Positions 1 to 11,720 of a DNA stretch of 64,000 bases are shown here, piece after piece; within the stretch, counting starts at the first letter, position 1; each line of letters starts with the position of its first letter. This DNA is from Termitomyces sp. T153 (lineage: Eukaryota > Basidiomycota > Agaricomycetes > Agaricales > Lyophyllaceae), in contig JACKQL020000011.1 in NCBI GenBank assembly GCA_018296165.2, positions 310,001 to 374,000 of the forward strand. Direction: 5' to 3'. The position numbers and the translations under genes were made by a program. Below the pieces are notes generated by a model. It did not search any database, was not told where the DNA came from, and saw only the letters and a list, made by a program, of their open reading frames with translations.

Positions 1-193
1 TCGCAGATAAGGGGACAATGCATCATTATAGTCCATAGCCTCACTTTCGACAAACGCCTTACGATGACTTGATCACACAGCCTACAACGATCTCTGTCGA
101 GCGAATATATCTGCGCATCAGGTCTCAGGCTCGTGCCGATGAATTTTTGCCAAAAAGGCCCGCGTCATTCCCCAAAAATGATATTACCCATGA

Positions 194-1741
194 TCATGCT
201 ACATCTTGGGTCTCTCCAAGACCTGCTAATCGTTTTGCGTTTACCACGACATCTAGGATTCCGTTAAGGCCAGATTTCCACGCCAATAGCCTCTTTTGAA
301 GGGCTTCCCACTGCTCTTTCTCAAATGTCCGCGCAGTAGCTCGTGTGACATATAGGCTATGTGTGGTTTGTGAAAGCTTGCCCCAAACCAACTGTGCCCG
401 GATAACTAGATCTCCATGAGATATGTTTCGAGATAACGAGAAAAATATAGAGTACCATCGATGGCCCACTTTTCGACTTCAGCAAGATCAACTTGGAGAG
501 CCTCGGCTACTTTTGAATATGGTAGATTACGACCAACATACTGGAAGGCAAGAGAGGCAAGTGTAAGCAGTCGGATTTTATGTTCTAGTCGCGAGCGATC
601 CAACTCTGTACGACATTAGAGACTTGTTCAAGAGTATGTGGTGACAATACATACTGTGCTTGTTGAGAGCATCTGGGTGTGAATCTACCCAAACATTAAA
701 CTCTTGAAGGCCATCACTGAGGAATATCTGGAGAAGGGAAAATAGCTCGTGGTCCTTTGCTGATATAACTGCGTCAAGCTTGAACAGAGGATCGAAATCA
801 AAGACGTTGGGGAGTCTGAGCGCGGTCGCAATTAGATCGATAGCACTTTCCTGGGCACCAGGTGACGTCGCCGGCAATGTTTGTACATAGAGTCGCTCAT
901 ATTCATAAGAAATTTCTCTAAAAGAAAATAATGAACGATGAAAGGTAAGGGTCGTACATGGACGCACGGTTGCGACTCCGCCTCGTACGCGCCAGAAATT
1001 GTTTTGAGGAAGGAAGCTTTCTCGGTTGGAGGGACAGTCCATTCGGAGAGCCACTTCTCCACATTTATACGGGTAATTTGGAGTACGTCAAGGTCGCCAT
1101 TGGCGCTGGATATTTGTACAAGGGAACTATAGACCAGAGGTCGAATAGATGATGTGTGTTCAGTGGCGTTGAAAAGGTTTGATAATCTAAAGAGCGTGTC
1201 GTCAATGATTATTGCCTCCGAAGCAGATGTAGATAGAAAATCGTACATGCGGTACTTGAGGAATTTCTGGGTTGCAGGTTCGACTATAAGAAGTTGAATG
1301 AAAGCATTCACGTAGTCCTTGGTCTCAGGCCCATCAGACGCGTACAAAGAGTACAGATGTGAAAATAACAGGTTGAAGAAACCTTCAATTTCTATTTCGG
1401 ACAATGAACAGAGCGAATTTTCGAGGAAAAAAAGTGCACACCTTTCTCCCCGCCATCACCAAGGCCCTTCACTTCAACCACCACCATCTTGAAGATATTA
1501 CGTTTCCGTTCAACATCGTCCTCAAGCGATTTTCGTCCCTCAGATTTCTTGAGGGCTTCTTGGAAAGGACGTATGAAAGCAGCACGTTCTTCTTCTGATC
1601 GATTTCGAACAATGTAGTTAACCAACTCTTGTATCTGGTACAGAGATTGAGATCACATAGACAAAGGCCTTAGTTAAAAGCTCTTGCCTGCTCCTCAAAT
1701 GTTCCTTCAGCGAAGACTGAAACCGAGTCTGTTCCAGCCAT
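194..1741 (-). CDS. EIF3M: Eukaryotic translation initiation factor 3 subunit M (eIF3m), PCI-domain protein
   Basis: This is the M subunit of the eIF3 complex, which acts in the cytosol to recruit the 43S pre-initiation complex to mRNA. Spliced exons read, in order, a start MAGTDSVSVFAEGTFEEQ, then IQELVNYIVRNRSEEERA, KEIEGFFNLLFSHLYSLY, a helical middle part, SYEYERLYVQTLPATSP, and the C-terminal PCI/winged-helix part (YSKVAEALQVDLAEVEKWAIDG, then VIRAQLVWGKLSQTTHSLYV). This order and wording are typical of fungal eIF3m. The start at 1741 was chosen because exon 1 (1688-1741) gives the conserved N-terminus. The first intron (1635-1687) has a GC donor and AG acceptor. The next is 1392-1441, with three more near 925-960, 610-660 and 395-450. 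The stop is TGA at 194-196. The gene is divergent from the first sedolisin, about 600 bp away. I am confident of identity; inner splice sites were inferred by eye. Confidence 0.93.
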
Positions 1742-2340
1742 TGTTGAGAGGCTAGTAGTAAGTCCTGATCAAAAATTCTGTAGGAAGCTCCAGCACAACA
1801 AGTGCAAACCAGAGATTTCTTTTCAGGCCCAAGAACTAAATGGCAAGCTGCTTTCAAGCTTCAAGCTTCAACGTTCAACGATAACAGTCATTCCGTAGTA
1901 CTAGTCTCTGTTTTCTGCTTGATTCCACCGCCACTAAATGATCATCGTGTTTAACCTGGTAAAATGTAATTTTACAGGCTGCGCCCCAGCCAGCTTATCA
2001 ACGTGCCCTTCCTTTTCCTAATTCTAATTTTGACAGCAGTTGCCATACATGGCAAGCTCCCTGAGTATTAGTGTGACTTCTTTGACTGAGTTGCCTCACC
2101 ACGCCAATAAACGCAAAAATTGTCGTTGCTCAGTGTATGTGCAATTTAACTTTGTTGAGTCACGTCTTTATCCAACCGCCATCGAACTTCGCTTCGAAGG
2201 ATATGGACGTCAGGACGTCAGGGTTGTCGTACGTAATTCTAACGTGCGAATCCAGGTATACTCATTAAATCAACGAACTATATTTCGACACTATATAATC
2301 AGGTCTTTCTCTCATAATGTAAGAACCGAGCCTGTACCTC
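1742..2340. promoter_or_regulatory. Divergent upstream region of eIF3m and sedolisin A, with TATA box at 2292-2299
   Basis: No coding sequence is supported here. A TATATAAT motif at 2292-2299 lies 42 bp upstream of the sedolisin A start codon. The second sedolisin has a TATAAAA at nearly the same distance, which supports it as a real core promoter. The eIF3m side shows no clear TATA box. Confidence 0.5.
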
Positions 2341-4808
2341 ATGCGAATTTATCTCCTGCGTGGACTCCTCTCCGCCTTTCTTCTCGCTCCTCTTCGCAGT
2401 TGGGGGCTTCCTTCCTCACCATATCCTCATAAAGTCAAGGAGACTATAATACCTCCTCGCGGATGGACGAATAACGGTATCCCACCCGCCGACCACAAGA
2501 TTATCCTTCGCATTGGTCTCCCTCAACCCAACTTCCATGTATTGGAGAAACATTTATACGAAGTCAGCGACCCAGACCATGAACGTTATGGCGACTATCT
2601 ATCCAAGGAGGAGACAGAGACCCTGGTGGCACCTCACCAGTCGAGCATCGACGCTGTCGATGACTGGCTGGGGTCTTATGGTATAGAGGAAACCGATCTT
2701 GTCCGCTCTTCTGCGAGGGATTGGGTTACTATAACAGTTCCGATCAGCCTCGCTGAAGAGATGCTTGGCACGGTGCGTAATTCATCGGTGCCTCGTGTCA
2801 ACCCAAATTCTCGATCTCACTTACCTCTCGCCTTATAGAAATACAATGTCTGGAAGCACACTAGTGGCGACCAGATGGTCAGAACCACCAGTTATAGTCT
2901 ACCCGAGAATCTCCACGAGCATATCGATGTTGTACAACCCACGACCATGTTTGGACGCTTCAAGCGAGATAGGTCCACCATAGTTTGGCTGGACGAGGAG
3001 GCTGAGGAAACTGTCCAGAAGGCTCAAAGTTTGACTACTTCGGTCACGGATCCTGCATTCGGTGCTGTTGATGCCAGTTGTAACACTACAATCACCATCA
3101 AGTGCTTGAAACAACTCTATAACGCTGTCAATTTTCATCCAAAGTCTGCCAAGAATAATTCTATTGGCATAACCGGTTATCTCGAAGAATTTGCGAACAT
3201 TCAAGACCTCCAGTCATTCTATGCTGACCAGCGGCCTGATGCTTTGAATTCCTCTTTCAGATTTCTCTCTGTCAAAGGCTGGTTTCATATTTTTTGTTTC
3301 CAGATCACTGTTTTTGAGCAATATTACAGGGGGCCTTGATAATCAAAATTTGTCCGATGCTGGCGGAGAAGCGAACTTGGATGTACAGTTCGCGTTTGGT
3401 CTTTCTTTCCCGACGCCAGTAGGTTTTCCGTACTGGAAAAATTCGGAACCCACGCTCAAAACGATCTTCGTAGGGCACATTTTACTCCACTGCTGGTCGT
3501 GCCCCCTTCATCCCTGATGTCAATACTCCTACTGATACCAACGAGTTATTTTTTTCGTATTGACTCGAGCTTTCCTTGCCTGATCTAAATTCTGTTTCTA
3601 GGCCTTATACTGATTGGCTAGAGTTTGTCCTCAACAGAACTGACACGCCTCTTGTCATCTCCACGAGCTATGGTGACGATGAGCAGTCAGGTAACGCACT
3701 CCATAGAGATTCTTGAAATACTCTTATCGTGTTCCCAGTTCCTAAGAGTTTTGCCATTCGTGCATGCAGAGGTTTTGCCCAACTTGGTCTACGTGGAATC
3801 TCTCTCCTCTTCTCGTCTGGAGATGGTGGTGTTGGCGACAATGACCCGGACCCATCCACTCAGCAATGTTTTTCTAACGATGGTAAAAACGAAACTAAAT
3901 TCATGCCCAGCTTCCCCGCTTCGTACGTTCATTTCATCCTCTAGTTATGTTCATGTTCTTACACAAGTGTATCTAGATGCCCTTAGTAGAAAGGTTAATT
4001 CGTTTGAGCTTGGATTTTTTTGATGCTTTGCTTTAGTGTTACTACGGTAGGGGGAACGACCAACATTCCGGAGGTAGCGGTGTCTCGATTTTTCTCTGGC
4101 GGTGGATTCAGCAATTATGTTTGTTCATGAACGCCACGACAATTCGACTGTCTTAATCGTCATTGGTAGTTTAATCGTCCATCATATCAAGATTCTGTTG
4201 TGAAGGATTATCTTGCGGCCCTTCCCAATGGAACTCACACTTACGAAGGTCTTTTCAATCCGTAAGTTCTTCCCTAGTCTCATGCGCAGAATGTCAGCTT
4301 ACCGGAAGAAATCATCAGCAACGGGAGGGTATGATCCTCCTGCTCATCATCAGACATGCGATTTTTACATCCCAATCCGTAGGCGTACCCTGATGTTTCC
4401 GCACAGTCCGACCGCTTCAGGATTTTCCTCGGCGGGAAGCCTGTTCTCATCGGTGGCACTTCAGCATCATCACCGACCTTCGCAGGCTTCGTGGCTCTTT
4501 TGAACGATGTTCGACTTGCGCACTGTAAGAAATCTTTGGGTTTCTTGAATCCTCTTCTGTATTCGAAGGGAGCAAGTGGACTCAATGATATCACTGTGGG
4601 ACATAACTCTGGATGCGGAACGACTGGCTTCAATGTATGTATCGCATTTTGATGCATCACCATCTCTGAGCATTCAATCCAGGCAACGAAAGGCTGGGAT
4701 CCAGGTAAGAACCTTTTTTTTACTAGTCCAACAACCGTCTAACCGATGATCTTAGTGACTGGGCTCGGGACGCCTAACTTCGGGAAACTCATGGAGCTAG
4801 TATTGTGA
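2341..4808 (+). CDS. Secreted S53 peptidase (sedolisin / tripeptidyl-peptidase type), copy A
   Basis: This is a serine-carboxyl peptidase of the sedolisin family, predicted to be secreted and active at acid pH. Exon 1 encodes a signal peptide (MRIYLLRGLLSAFLLAPLRS) and the pro-kumamolisin propeptide ([20 protein letters not shown]). The catalytic Glu and Asp lie four residues apart in [12 protein letters not shown], the oxyanion Asp in FSSGDGGVGD, and the nucleophile Ser in [12 protein letters not shown]. The C-terminal calcium-site region reads SGLNDITVGHNSGCG, and the protein ends [17 protein letters not shown]. All catalytic residues are present. There are about ten introns, including two that isolate microexons: 10 nt at 4319-4328 and 22 nt at 4683-4704. 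The intron near 3278-3329 either starts with GC at 3278, giving the same KGG join as copy B, or with GT at 3282, giving KGWG. Apparent stops in single frames all fall in introns, so I read this as an intact gene. It is a tandem paralogue of the gene at 5452. Confidence 0.92.
4319..4328 (+). other. 10-nt microexon of sedolisin A
   Basis: The ten bases between an AG at 4317-4318 and a GT at 4329-4330 join the flanking exons to read FNPNGRAYPDVSAQ, the conserved sedolisin segment before the active-site serine. Without this exon the frame and the motif break. Copy B has a microexon of the same length at the same place. Confidence 0.8.
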
Positions 4809-5451
4809 AGTGACTAACCCTTTTTGAATTGAATGTACACTTTCTTGGCGCTTCTTGTTATGAAAGACTTACTGAATTCGTGATCCATATATGCGAGGTT
4901 CTCTTCCGTCGTCCGCAATACTGACCATGTGTTTCGTGGCTCACGAGGGAACCAAGCAGTGTGGGTTGCGTGCGATAGCTGAATCGTGAATCTAGAACTT
5001 TCCGGAATGGAATGTATCTGGATTCTCGGGTATCGCATGGAGCCTCATCAGAAAGCACATGCTATCGTGTAATGGTCTTTGACATTCAAACAATGACACT
5101 AACCGCTTCTTGACACCTCGACCCGACTACAAACGATCACGTGTTTCTTGAATTTGTTGCGTCAACTTCGACTTACATTGCTTTGTGCCTTACTGCTGTC
5201 AGTAAAGATATATAGTCCTATGCATTGCCGTCTATATTCGGTAAGCTATACGATCGCTCACAGGCTCGAATACCGCGGATAAGAATTGTCGGATCTCTGG
5301 AGCCGACCTAAAATTGGATCATGTATGTATATGATTCTTCAATGTGTGAGCCACCGAGGCTGACATGGTTGCGTGGGAGCACATTAGGAGAAGGCAAGTC
5401 TTCCGACTATAAAATGGTGCACGCTCGAAGTGAGAAGCCAGGTAATTCATT
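4809..5451 (+). promoter_or_regulatory. Intergenic region with promoter of sedolisin B (TATA box 5408-5414)
   Basis: No gene is seen here. TATAAAA at 5408-5414 is 44 bp upstream of the sedolisin B start codon, mirroring copy A. A palindromic CACGTG lies near 5139, a possible bHLH-type site, but this is only a motif match. Confidence 0.5.
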
Positions 5452-7939
5452 ATGAAGGCTCTTTCTCTATACTTCCTCGCTCTCATCCCTTTTGCGGCCA
5501 CTTCTCCATACAAACTCAAGGAGAGAGTCTTTCCTCCTCACGGTTGGCGCCAGCACAGTACACCTCCTGCTGACCACAATATTTTCCTCCGTATCGGTCT
5601 ACCTCAACCCAACTTCAATACACTCAAAACCCACCTTTACGAAGTAAGCGACCCGTACCATCCCAGGTATGGTGCGTACTTGTCAAAAGAGGAGGTGGAC
5701 GCGCTTGTTGCTCCTGATCAAGATAGTATTGATGCGGTCAATGACTGGCTTGCCTCGCACGGCATTCAGAATAGCGACGTCATCCGGTCGTCTGCTGGCG
5801 ATTGGGTCACAATCATGCTCCCCGTCCATATGGTTGAGAAGATGCTGGACACTGTGAGTATTGCATTTTGATCTCTCCATATACGATGCTGAACCTGTTC
5901 TCCAGAAATATCATATCTGGAAACATGACAATGGGAATACTATTGTTCGAACCACTAGTTATAGTCTTCCAGAACACCTTCACGCCCACATTGATGTCAT
6001 TCAGCCCACGACAATGTTTGCCCAGCTCCAAAAGATGAGATCAACCATTGTATGGTCTGATGAAGCCGAGATAGTCCCCTCTATACAGAATCTGGCTCCG
6101 ATTGTGAATGCAGAAACTGGGGTTTCGGTCGACGCCAGCTGCAACACCACCATTACCCTCACTTGTCTGAAGCAGCTCTACAACGCTGTTGGCCTAACTC
6201 CGTCCGCTCTCAACAACTCAATTGCTGTTACTGGCTATCTTGAACAATTCGCTAACTTCCAGGATCTTCAATCCTTCTATACCGAACAAAATCCTGCCGC
6301 CGTGAATTCCACTTTCCAAGTTGTATCTATCAATGGTTGATCATTCCAATTCACTCGTTCGAGCTGTGACCCACGTTTCTCTTATTCAGGCGGCCTCAAC
6401 AATCAGACCTTGTCCCAGGCTGGTGCCGAGGCTAATCTCGACGTTCAATTTGCTTTCGGTTTAGCGTTCCCGATCCCAGTAATGCCTTTCGTCATAGAAC
6501 GATGTGTCTCTGATATAAGCTCATCTATAGGGAACTTTCTATACGACCGGAGGCCGTCCTCCTTTTATTCCCGACGCCGGTACTCCTAACAATACCAACG
6601 AGTCGGGCTCTTCATCTTGGTCTTGCCTTAGTTTAACTAACAGCACTGTGCAGACCGTACCAAGATTGGTTGGACTTTGTACTTGCACAGCCGAGTGTTC
6701 CCCTTGCTATTTCCACTAGTTATGGTGATCATGAGCAAACCGGTTTGTCTTGATTGCTCCTTTTGACTACTACGACTGACTCATTGATCAGTTCCCAAGA
6801 GCTATGCTTTGCGTGTATGCAATGGCCTTGCCCAACTTGGTCTGTCGAGACCGACCCCATATGATTCAATACTTACTTGTAGTCGTAGGCGCTCGCGGAG
6901 TTTCCTTAACATTTTCCTCAGGAGATTTTGGTGTTGGAGATGGTGACCCAAACCCTGCTAACCAAACATGCTTCACCAACGACGGTACCAATACTACTCG
7001 TTTCCAGCCGCTTTTCCCTGCATCGTATGTCCCAATACTTTCCGTCGAGCATCGCTAACATCAGTTTTTTACAGCTGCCCCTAGTAGATATCTTTCTCGA
7101 TAAATAGTGACTTCAATGCTGACCAATACCTGCAAGCGTCACTTCTGTTGGTGGAACTGTCGGTATCCCTGAAGTTGCTGTCACTCGTTTCTTCTCTGGT
7201 GGCGGGTTTAGCGACTACGTGAGCAGCTTTTTTGTTCTCGCTTTTGTTTTTATGGTTGACTTGGTGCAGTTTGAACGCCCTAGCTACCAGGATGAGGCTG
7301 TCACTGGGTTCTTGAATACGCTTCCTGAAGGCACTTATGAAGGTCTCTTCAATCCGTCAGTCCCCAATACTCTCTGGTTTGACTGGATATGCTGACGTTA
7401 TTTGTAAATTACATAGTGAAGGCCGAGTAAGTAACTTGCGATGACAGAAATGTGAGACTAATGAGCCTCGACAGGGAATCCCCGATGTAGCTGCCCAGGG
7501 CGATCGATTCAGCATCGTACTGGCAGGCGTGTCGAGGCTCATTGGAGGCACTTCTGCTTCTTCTCCGACATTCGCTGGTCTTGTTGCGCTTCTCAATGAT
7601 GCTCGGTTGTCACAAGGTCTTCCTCCACTGGGTTTCTTAAACCCACTGCTGTACACGAAGGGCTTGGAGGGCTTCAACGACATCCTCGTTGGGCACAATC
7701 CTGGTTGTGGCACCGAGGGTTTCAATGTGCGTAGCGCGTTTGACATTCTGGTATCAGTGACATTGCGCTAAACAAGACGTGATCAGGTTACCAAAGGATG
7801 GGATCCAGGTCAATAACATTTTCTGGGGTCGTGTCAGTGTTTACTTCTAACTTCATCTTGCGTATTAGTCACTGGTCTCGGTACCCCCAACATCATGGAG
7901 CTCCAGAAACTTATCGTCGATACCTCACAGAAGCAGTGA
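5452..7939 (+). CDS. Secreted S53 peptidase (sedolisin / tripeptidyl-peptidase type), copy B
   Basis: This is the second of two tandem sedolisins. It starts with a signal peptide ([18 protein letters not shown]) and a propeptide closely matching copy A ([20 protein letters not shown]). The Glu/Asp pair is in [12 protein letters not shown], the oxyanion Asp in [12 protein letters not shown], the catalytic Ser in [12 protein letters not shown], and the calcium-binding end in [14 protein letters not shown]. The protein ends [17 protein letters not shown], then TSQKQ. Introns lie at the same places as in copy A, including those around the 10-nt (7417-7426) and 22-nt (7787-7808) microexons. Copy B has one extra 49-nt intron (6840-6888) that splits the AQLG/ARGVSL junction, where copy A is continuous. 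The family is known to degrade external protein in soil and wood fungi; substrate and dose effect here are inference. The gene looks intact. Confidence 0.93.
7417..7426 (+). other. 10-nt microexon of sedolisin B
   Basis: Ten bases lie between the acceptor ending at 7416 and the GTAAGT donor at 7427. Joining gives [14 protein letters not shown], the motif expected before the active-site serine. It is equivalent to the 4319-4328 exon of copy A. Confidence 0.8.
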
Positions 7940-8279
7940 GGTCATCACCACATTAATGTGTCACAATGTTATGCACATGTACAATGATATAAATCCAAAG
8001 TGGATTCATTCTCGTATACGAGTTTGGCCAGAACTCGACTGGCTCAGGCTGTAATCAGGTATTGTCAGTCTCATATGGCTCCGTTCTCAATATCTAGTCT
8101 ACAAAGTCTGCTTGAACAGATCAACGTTCACATGCAAAGATTGAATTGTCAAGTTATGTCGAGAGCATGTTCTTCCTTTAATTTATCAACTTTTTGGACC
8201 AATCCTTGCCATCCAAGCATCTCTTACTCATACATTAGGAATTTATGTGGTGCGCAAATGCATGAAGGCTGATCAATGC

Positions 8280-9245
8280 ATGGCTGGATTTGTATACTAT
8301 ATGTCATATGAGCTATGGTTTGTGCCTTCGGCATGGGCCTGTTCTTGCTAAGACCCAGACCCAACCTCACTTTCTTTGGTTAGGTCTTTGTATTTTGTTG
8401 GCTCAATGCTGAGATCCAGACCTAACCTTGCTTTGTTTGGTTAGGTCTTTGTAAGGGTTGAGGATGCACATCACAGTGTGAGAAGCATGATATTGTGTGA
8501 CTAGTGAAAGAAATCAAGATACAACTTGTAGACACCCTGTCTGAGAAATCAGTCTCCAACAAAAATTTCAATTTTACAGAATGAATTTTTGTTGGTAACA
8601 GGATTTTGAAAGAATCAGCATGCAAGGAGGCATCTTGAGTTCACATCACAACACCAATTAGTTAGCCTGTGCACAAGCAGTATCGTTCAAGATATGGCAG
8701 GCCAGGCCAAGCACAAAAGGTCATATATACTGAATCTTGGTGCATTTGGACATCAAAAAAAGTGAAAAAAAAATGAATCCAAGCAGGAAAATGTACATAC
8801 ATATGTATTCATAACCATTCAGGCCCTCTGACAGTTTTTCAGGTACCTGTGCAGCCATCCACAGTTCACAGCTCTATTGGAAAAAGGGCTCTATCCATAA
8901 TCAGCACAATCAGCTCAGTATTTGCAAAGTCATGTTCCAATTCACATTCCAACAAACATCACTGAAGTGGCTGCTCCTCCAGAGGAATAGCTTCATTACA
9001 CAGAATTTTTTGTTGAAGTGCCACAAGATAGTGTACAGTGCAGTCATGATGAACCTGAAGGAGAGTCTCTTGATGACTTGGATATAACACCAAACAACCT
9101 CCAGAATGATATAGAGCAAAGCGAGGAAGAGGATGGAGAAAGTAGTAATACAGAAGGATTAGAAGAAGCTGAGGATGATGGAGGGCACCCACACTATGTT
9201 GCACCAACACTCAACTGTGGGCTCCTTGTTGAATGTAGGTTGGGA
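8280..9245. other. CpG-poor patch, probable old transposon fragment
   Basis: CpG is almost absent here, unlike the flanking gene space and like the repeat island beyond 50.7 kb. A short open frame at 9018-9266 (+) encodes an acidic peptide rich in Glu, Asp and Ser with no recognisable domain. I infer a decayed mobile element but cannot name its family. Confidence 0.35.
8347..8453. repeat. Two tandem 46-bp units, each forming a hairpin
   Basis: Units at 8347-8391 and 8408-8453 share most bases, ending in GGTTAGGTCTTTGTA. Each folds on itself. In the second unit AGACCTAACC (8418-8427) pairs perfectly with GGTTAGGTCT (8439-8448) around an 11-base loop. In the first unit AGACCCAACC (8357-8366) pairs with 8378-8387 with one mismatch. 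This looks like a remnant of a repeat element; no function is known. Confidence 0.6.
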
Positions 9246-10550
9246 ACACCTCCCTGCTTGGCTTGAACCTACCCTCAGTTATCCAGAGAATGTTAAGTAC
9301 GAGCAGGCCAGTGTCAAGCGTGCCGCCTTCCACTTTTTCAACAGCAAGACCTTGCTATATTCTAATAACGAGAGATAGACAGCGCACGTACGTACGAGCA
9401 AGTGGGAGGAAAAAGGAACAAAACCCGAAAAGGGGAAGCGATTGTGGCGCTTTAAATGGGAGCAAAGGGTTCCAACCAAACAGCTTCAAATGTCCGTATA
9501 TAGGAGTCGTAATCCAGGATTACACAAGGCCCAATGACAAACCTTGTGTCTCATACCAAGACAAACACTTACGATAGTCTTGTCCTTCCATCTTATCGAT
9601 TGCCCAGATTGGCCCGGACGACGAATCTTTGCCATGCGTGAGCACGTCGGCCTCACAAGCACAGCTCGTGGCGACATCTGGATATCCCACACTCTTCTAG
9701 GACTTGAGCGAGTCTCTCCTTCAGTATGCTGATCACATAGAGGCTTGGAGGATTGTGTTGGTGACGGAAATGTCGTCACGGACATTGCGAGCATGACATC
9801 CAGTGATATACTCCTACCACGATTGAAATGTGTGTGGCAACTCCTCGCCTCCCAGAGTGCCTCTTTTTAGCGAGATGTCGATTTAACAACGATATTCATG
9901 CTAGAGGGAGCCTACGGTGGAAACAGACATTGTCACGGTAACCGCCATCGATACATGCTTGTCTGGAATTTTGTTGCGATGGGACTGAGGTCTTGTTCGA
10001 TCCATGTGGAAGAGTTGGGTGACGATGAACGGTGTGGCTGTGGAGTCTTTCGCTGTACGGGAGGTTCGGTCGAGATCGAGGTGACCGGCGTTCAGGAAGG
10101 AGTACAGGGCAATGCAAGATGGTTTTGACAAGAGCCTGACGGAGGATAAAAGTATTGCTTGATTCTGTATCTGTATCTGAAATATGATCATATCGCGATG
10201 CCTAATCGTCGTTGCTAGTGGCTATCTAAGTTCGTCTCAAAGCGGACGCTACTCTGGAGACCTTAATCTATACTAGGGATCTTGGCGTCCGACGATGTTA
10301 CCGTTGGCCATGACTCGGGATGCATCACAACCGGTGCATTTTTGACTTTCATGACGTTTCGATAAAAACAGACAAGCAGGCCGAGATTCTGGTAAGGGGC
10401 CCAAAAATGCGTATAAAATTACATGTACACTGATATTCAACTGAGTTGTCCACCCGATTGGGAAATTTCCAACTTGAAAAAGCCTCAAGAAATTGACCGT
10501 CAATGTATTTGAGTAGAATCTATAGTTACAAGTAAGAAATACGCCAAAAA
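9246..10550. other. Gene-poor stretch, nothing recognised
   Basis: Only short, unconvincing open frames are found. One minus-strand segment near 9510-9640 reads GPIWAIDKMEGQDYRKCLSW without a clear start or neighbouring exons. I could not connect it to a family. The downstream part (10273-10550) is probably the 3' flank of the tls1 homologue. Confidence 0.3.
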
Positions 10551-11720
10551 CTATTTTCGCATCCGTTTCTTGAATCGTTCCATAACCTAAACGTTTCATG
10601 TCAGCCCAGCGTGAAGAAGGGATATTTATGTACTGACTTGCTCATCAGTAGCTATTTGCTGTCTTTCGTGGTTGGAGTGTCTCGGCTCGTCTTCTTGGGG
10701 AGGTAATCCCATCGCTTCTAACTTAGCGTCTCGCAGAATGTCAGCGTCTGACTTTGCCTTGAGATTTGGGCGGTAAACTGTCATTGTGATAAGATATGCT
10801 GGAACAGATGTAGCGACAACGGAACTCACATCTAGTAGCAACGAGATGTTCCTCGTCGTTGATAGGTTTTCGACGCTCCTGTCTTTCCTCCGCAACAACG
10901 CGCTTAGCTTTTTCTGTCTCCTCAATGTTTTTAAGCCGAGCGCTATGTGATACGTAGAGGTCGGTTCTCATGGAGATGGCACAAGGGCAACGACGTACTC
11001 CATCCCAAGGTCCACCTCCGGGATAGCGGTAAGCATGGTCATGCTGTTTGTGACACTGCCCTCTTCAGCCGGCTTCGGTTTGTCGACCTTCCACCGATCA
11101 GCCAAATCATAGAGTGCCTCTTGGGGGTCTCGTGGTCCTTTCTTAGCGTCAGAGTCATCCTGAGGTCCGCTGCGGATCTTCAGGTTCTCCTCAATATAAG
11201 CCATCCTTTATTCACACAATTAAAAGAGGAAAAAAGATCATTAAATAGAGCGACTCACATGTGCTTGTCCACATCAACAGCATTCGTCTGTTGAGTAAAA
11301 TTATTAGAACGGATAACTCTGCGAGCCCGAGCTGCTTTGTCCTCTTCGTCCCTATGAATAGTAGCATATGAGTTTAGGTGAATGTCGCAAGGGCGACGTA
11401 TACACACTCTTCATCGTCGTCCCGCGCACCTTTCCTGAGCCCACCTTGCTCCTCCTCTCTTGGCCGTTTCTTCTTCTTGCGAACATCCCCTTTGTTGAGT
11501 TTTGAAGCATCAATCCCCTGCCGTGCCTTCCTCAACTTCCGAAGTTCAATGAGGTCTGCTAGGCTAGTTCGTTGAGTAACGATGTAAACGATGCTCGTTT
11601 CGCTTTTGGTACATACGGCAAACCTTGTTCCTCCTCGTTCTCAGCCTGTAGCTCCTCCTCCCGCACCTCTGGTGATACTTCCCGTACACGTGGTTGAGGA
11701 CGGGTACGTTTCTTGATCAT
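10551..11720 (-). CDS. tls1: Tls1/C9orf78 (Hep_59) family spliceosome-associated protein
   Basis: This is the homologue of fission-yeast Tls1 and human C9orf78, nuclear proteins bound to the spliceosome. The start at 11720 gives MIKKRTRPQPRVREVSPEVR followed by acidic and basic stretches. The diagnostic core follows: AYIEENLKIRSG, DPQEALYDLADRWKV, EEGSVTNSMTMLTAIPEVDL, then after an intron GMDARLKNIEETEKAKRVVAE. The last long exon carries FYRPNLKAKSDADILRDAKL, and a final short exon ends VMERFKKRMRK at the TAG at 10551-10553. At least five introns interrupt it, and several single-frame stops fall inside them. In S. pombe the protein controls splicing of shelterin transcripts; the exact target here is unknown. 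Identity is strong; some internal joins between 11210 and 11640 are estimates. Confidence 0.88.

Noticed and set aside
1..193. Short open frame starting at 69 on the plus strand
   Set aside because: It overlaps the last exon of eIF3m in antisense and has no protein-like features.
2341..4808. Sedolisin A as a pseudogene because of many single-frame stops
   Set aside because: All stops fall inside introns with good splice signals, and the joined exons retain every catalytic motif.
9018..9266. Acidic 82-residue open frame as a gene
   Set aside because: It sits in CpG-poor repeat-like DNA, has no domain and no neighbouring exons.
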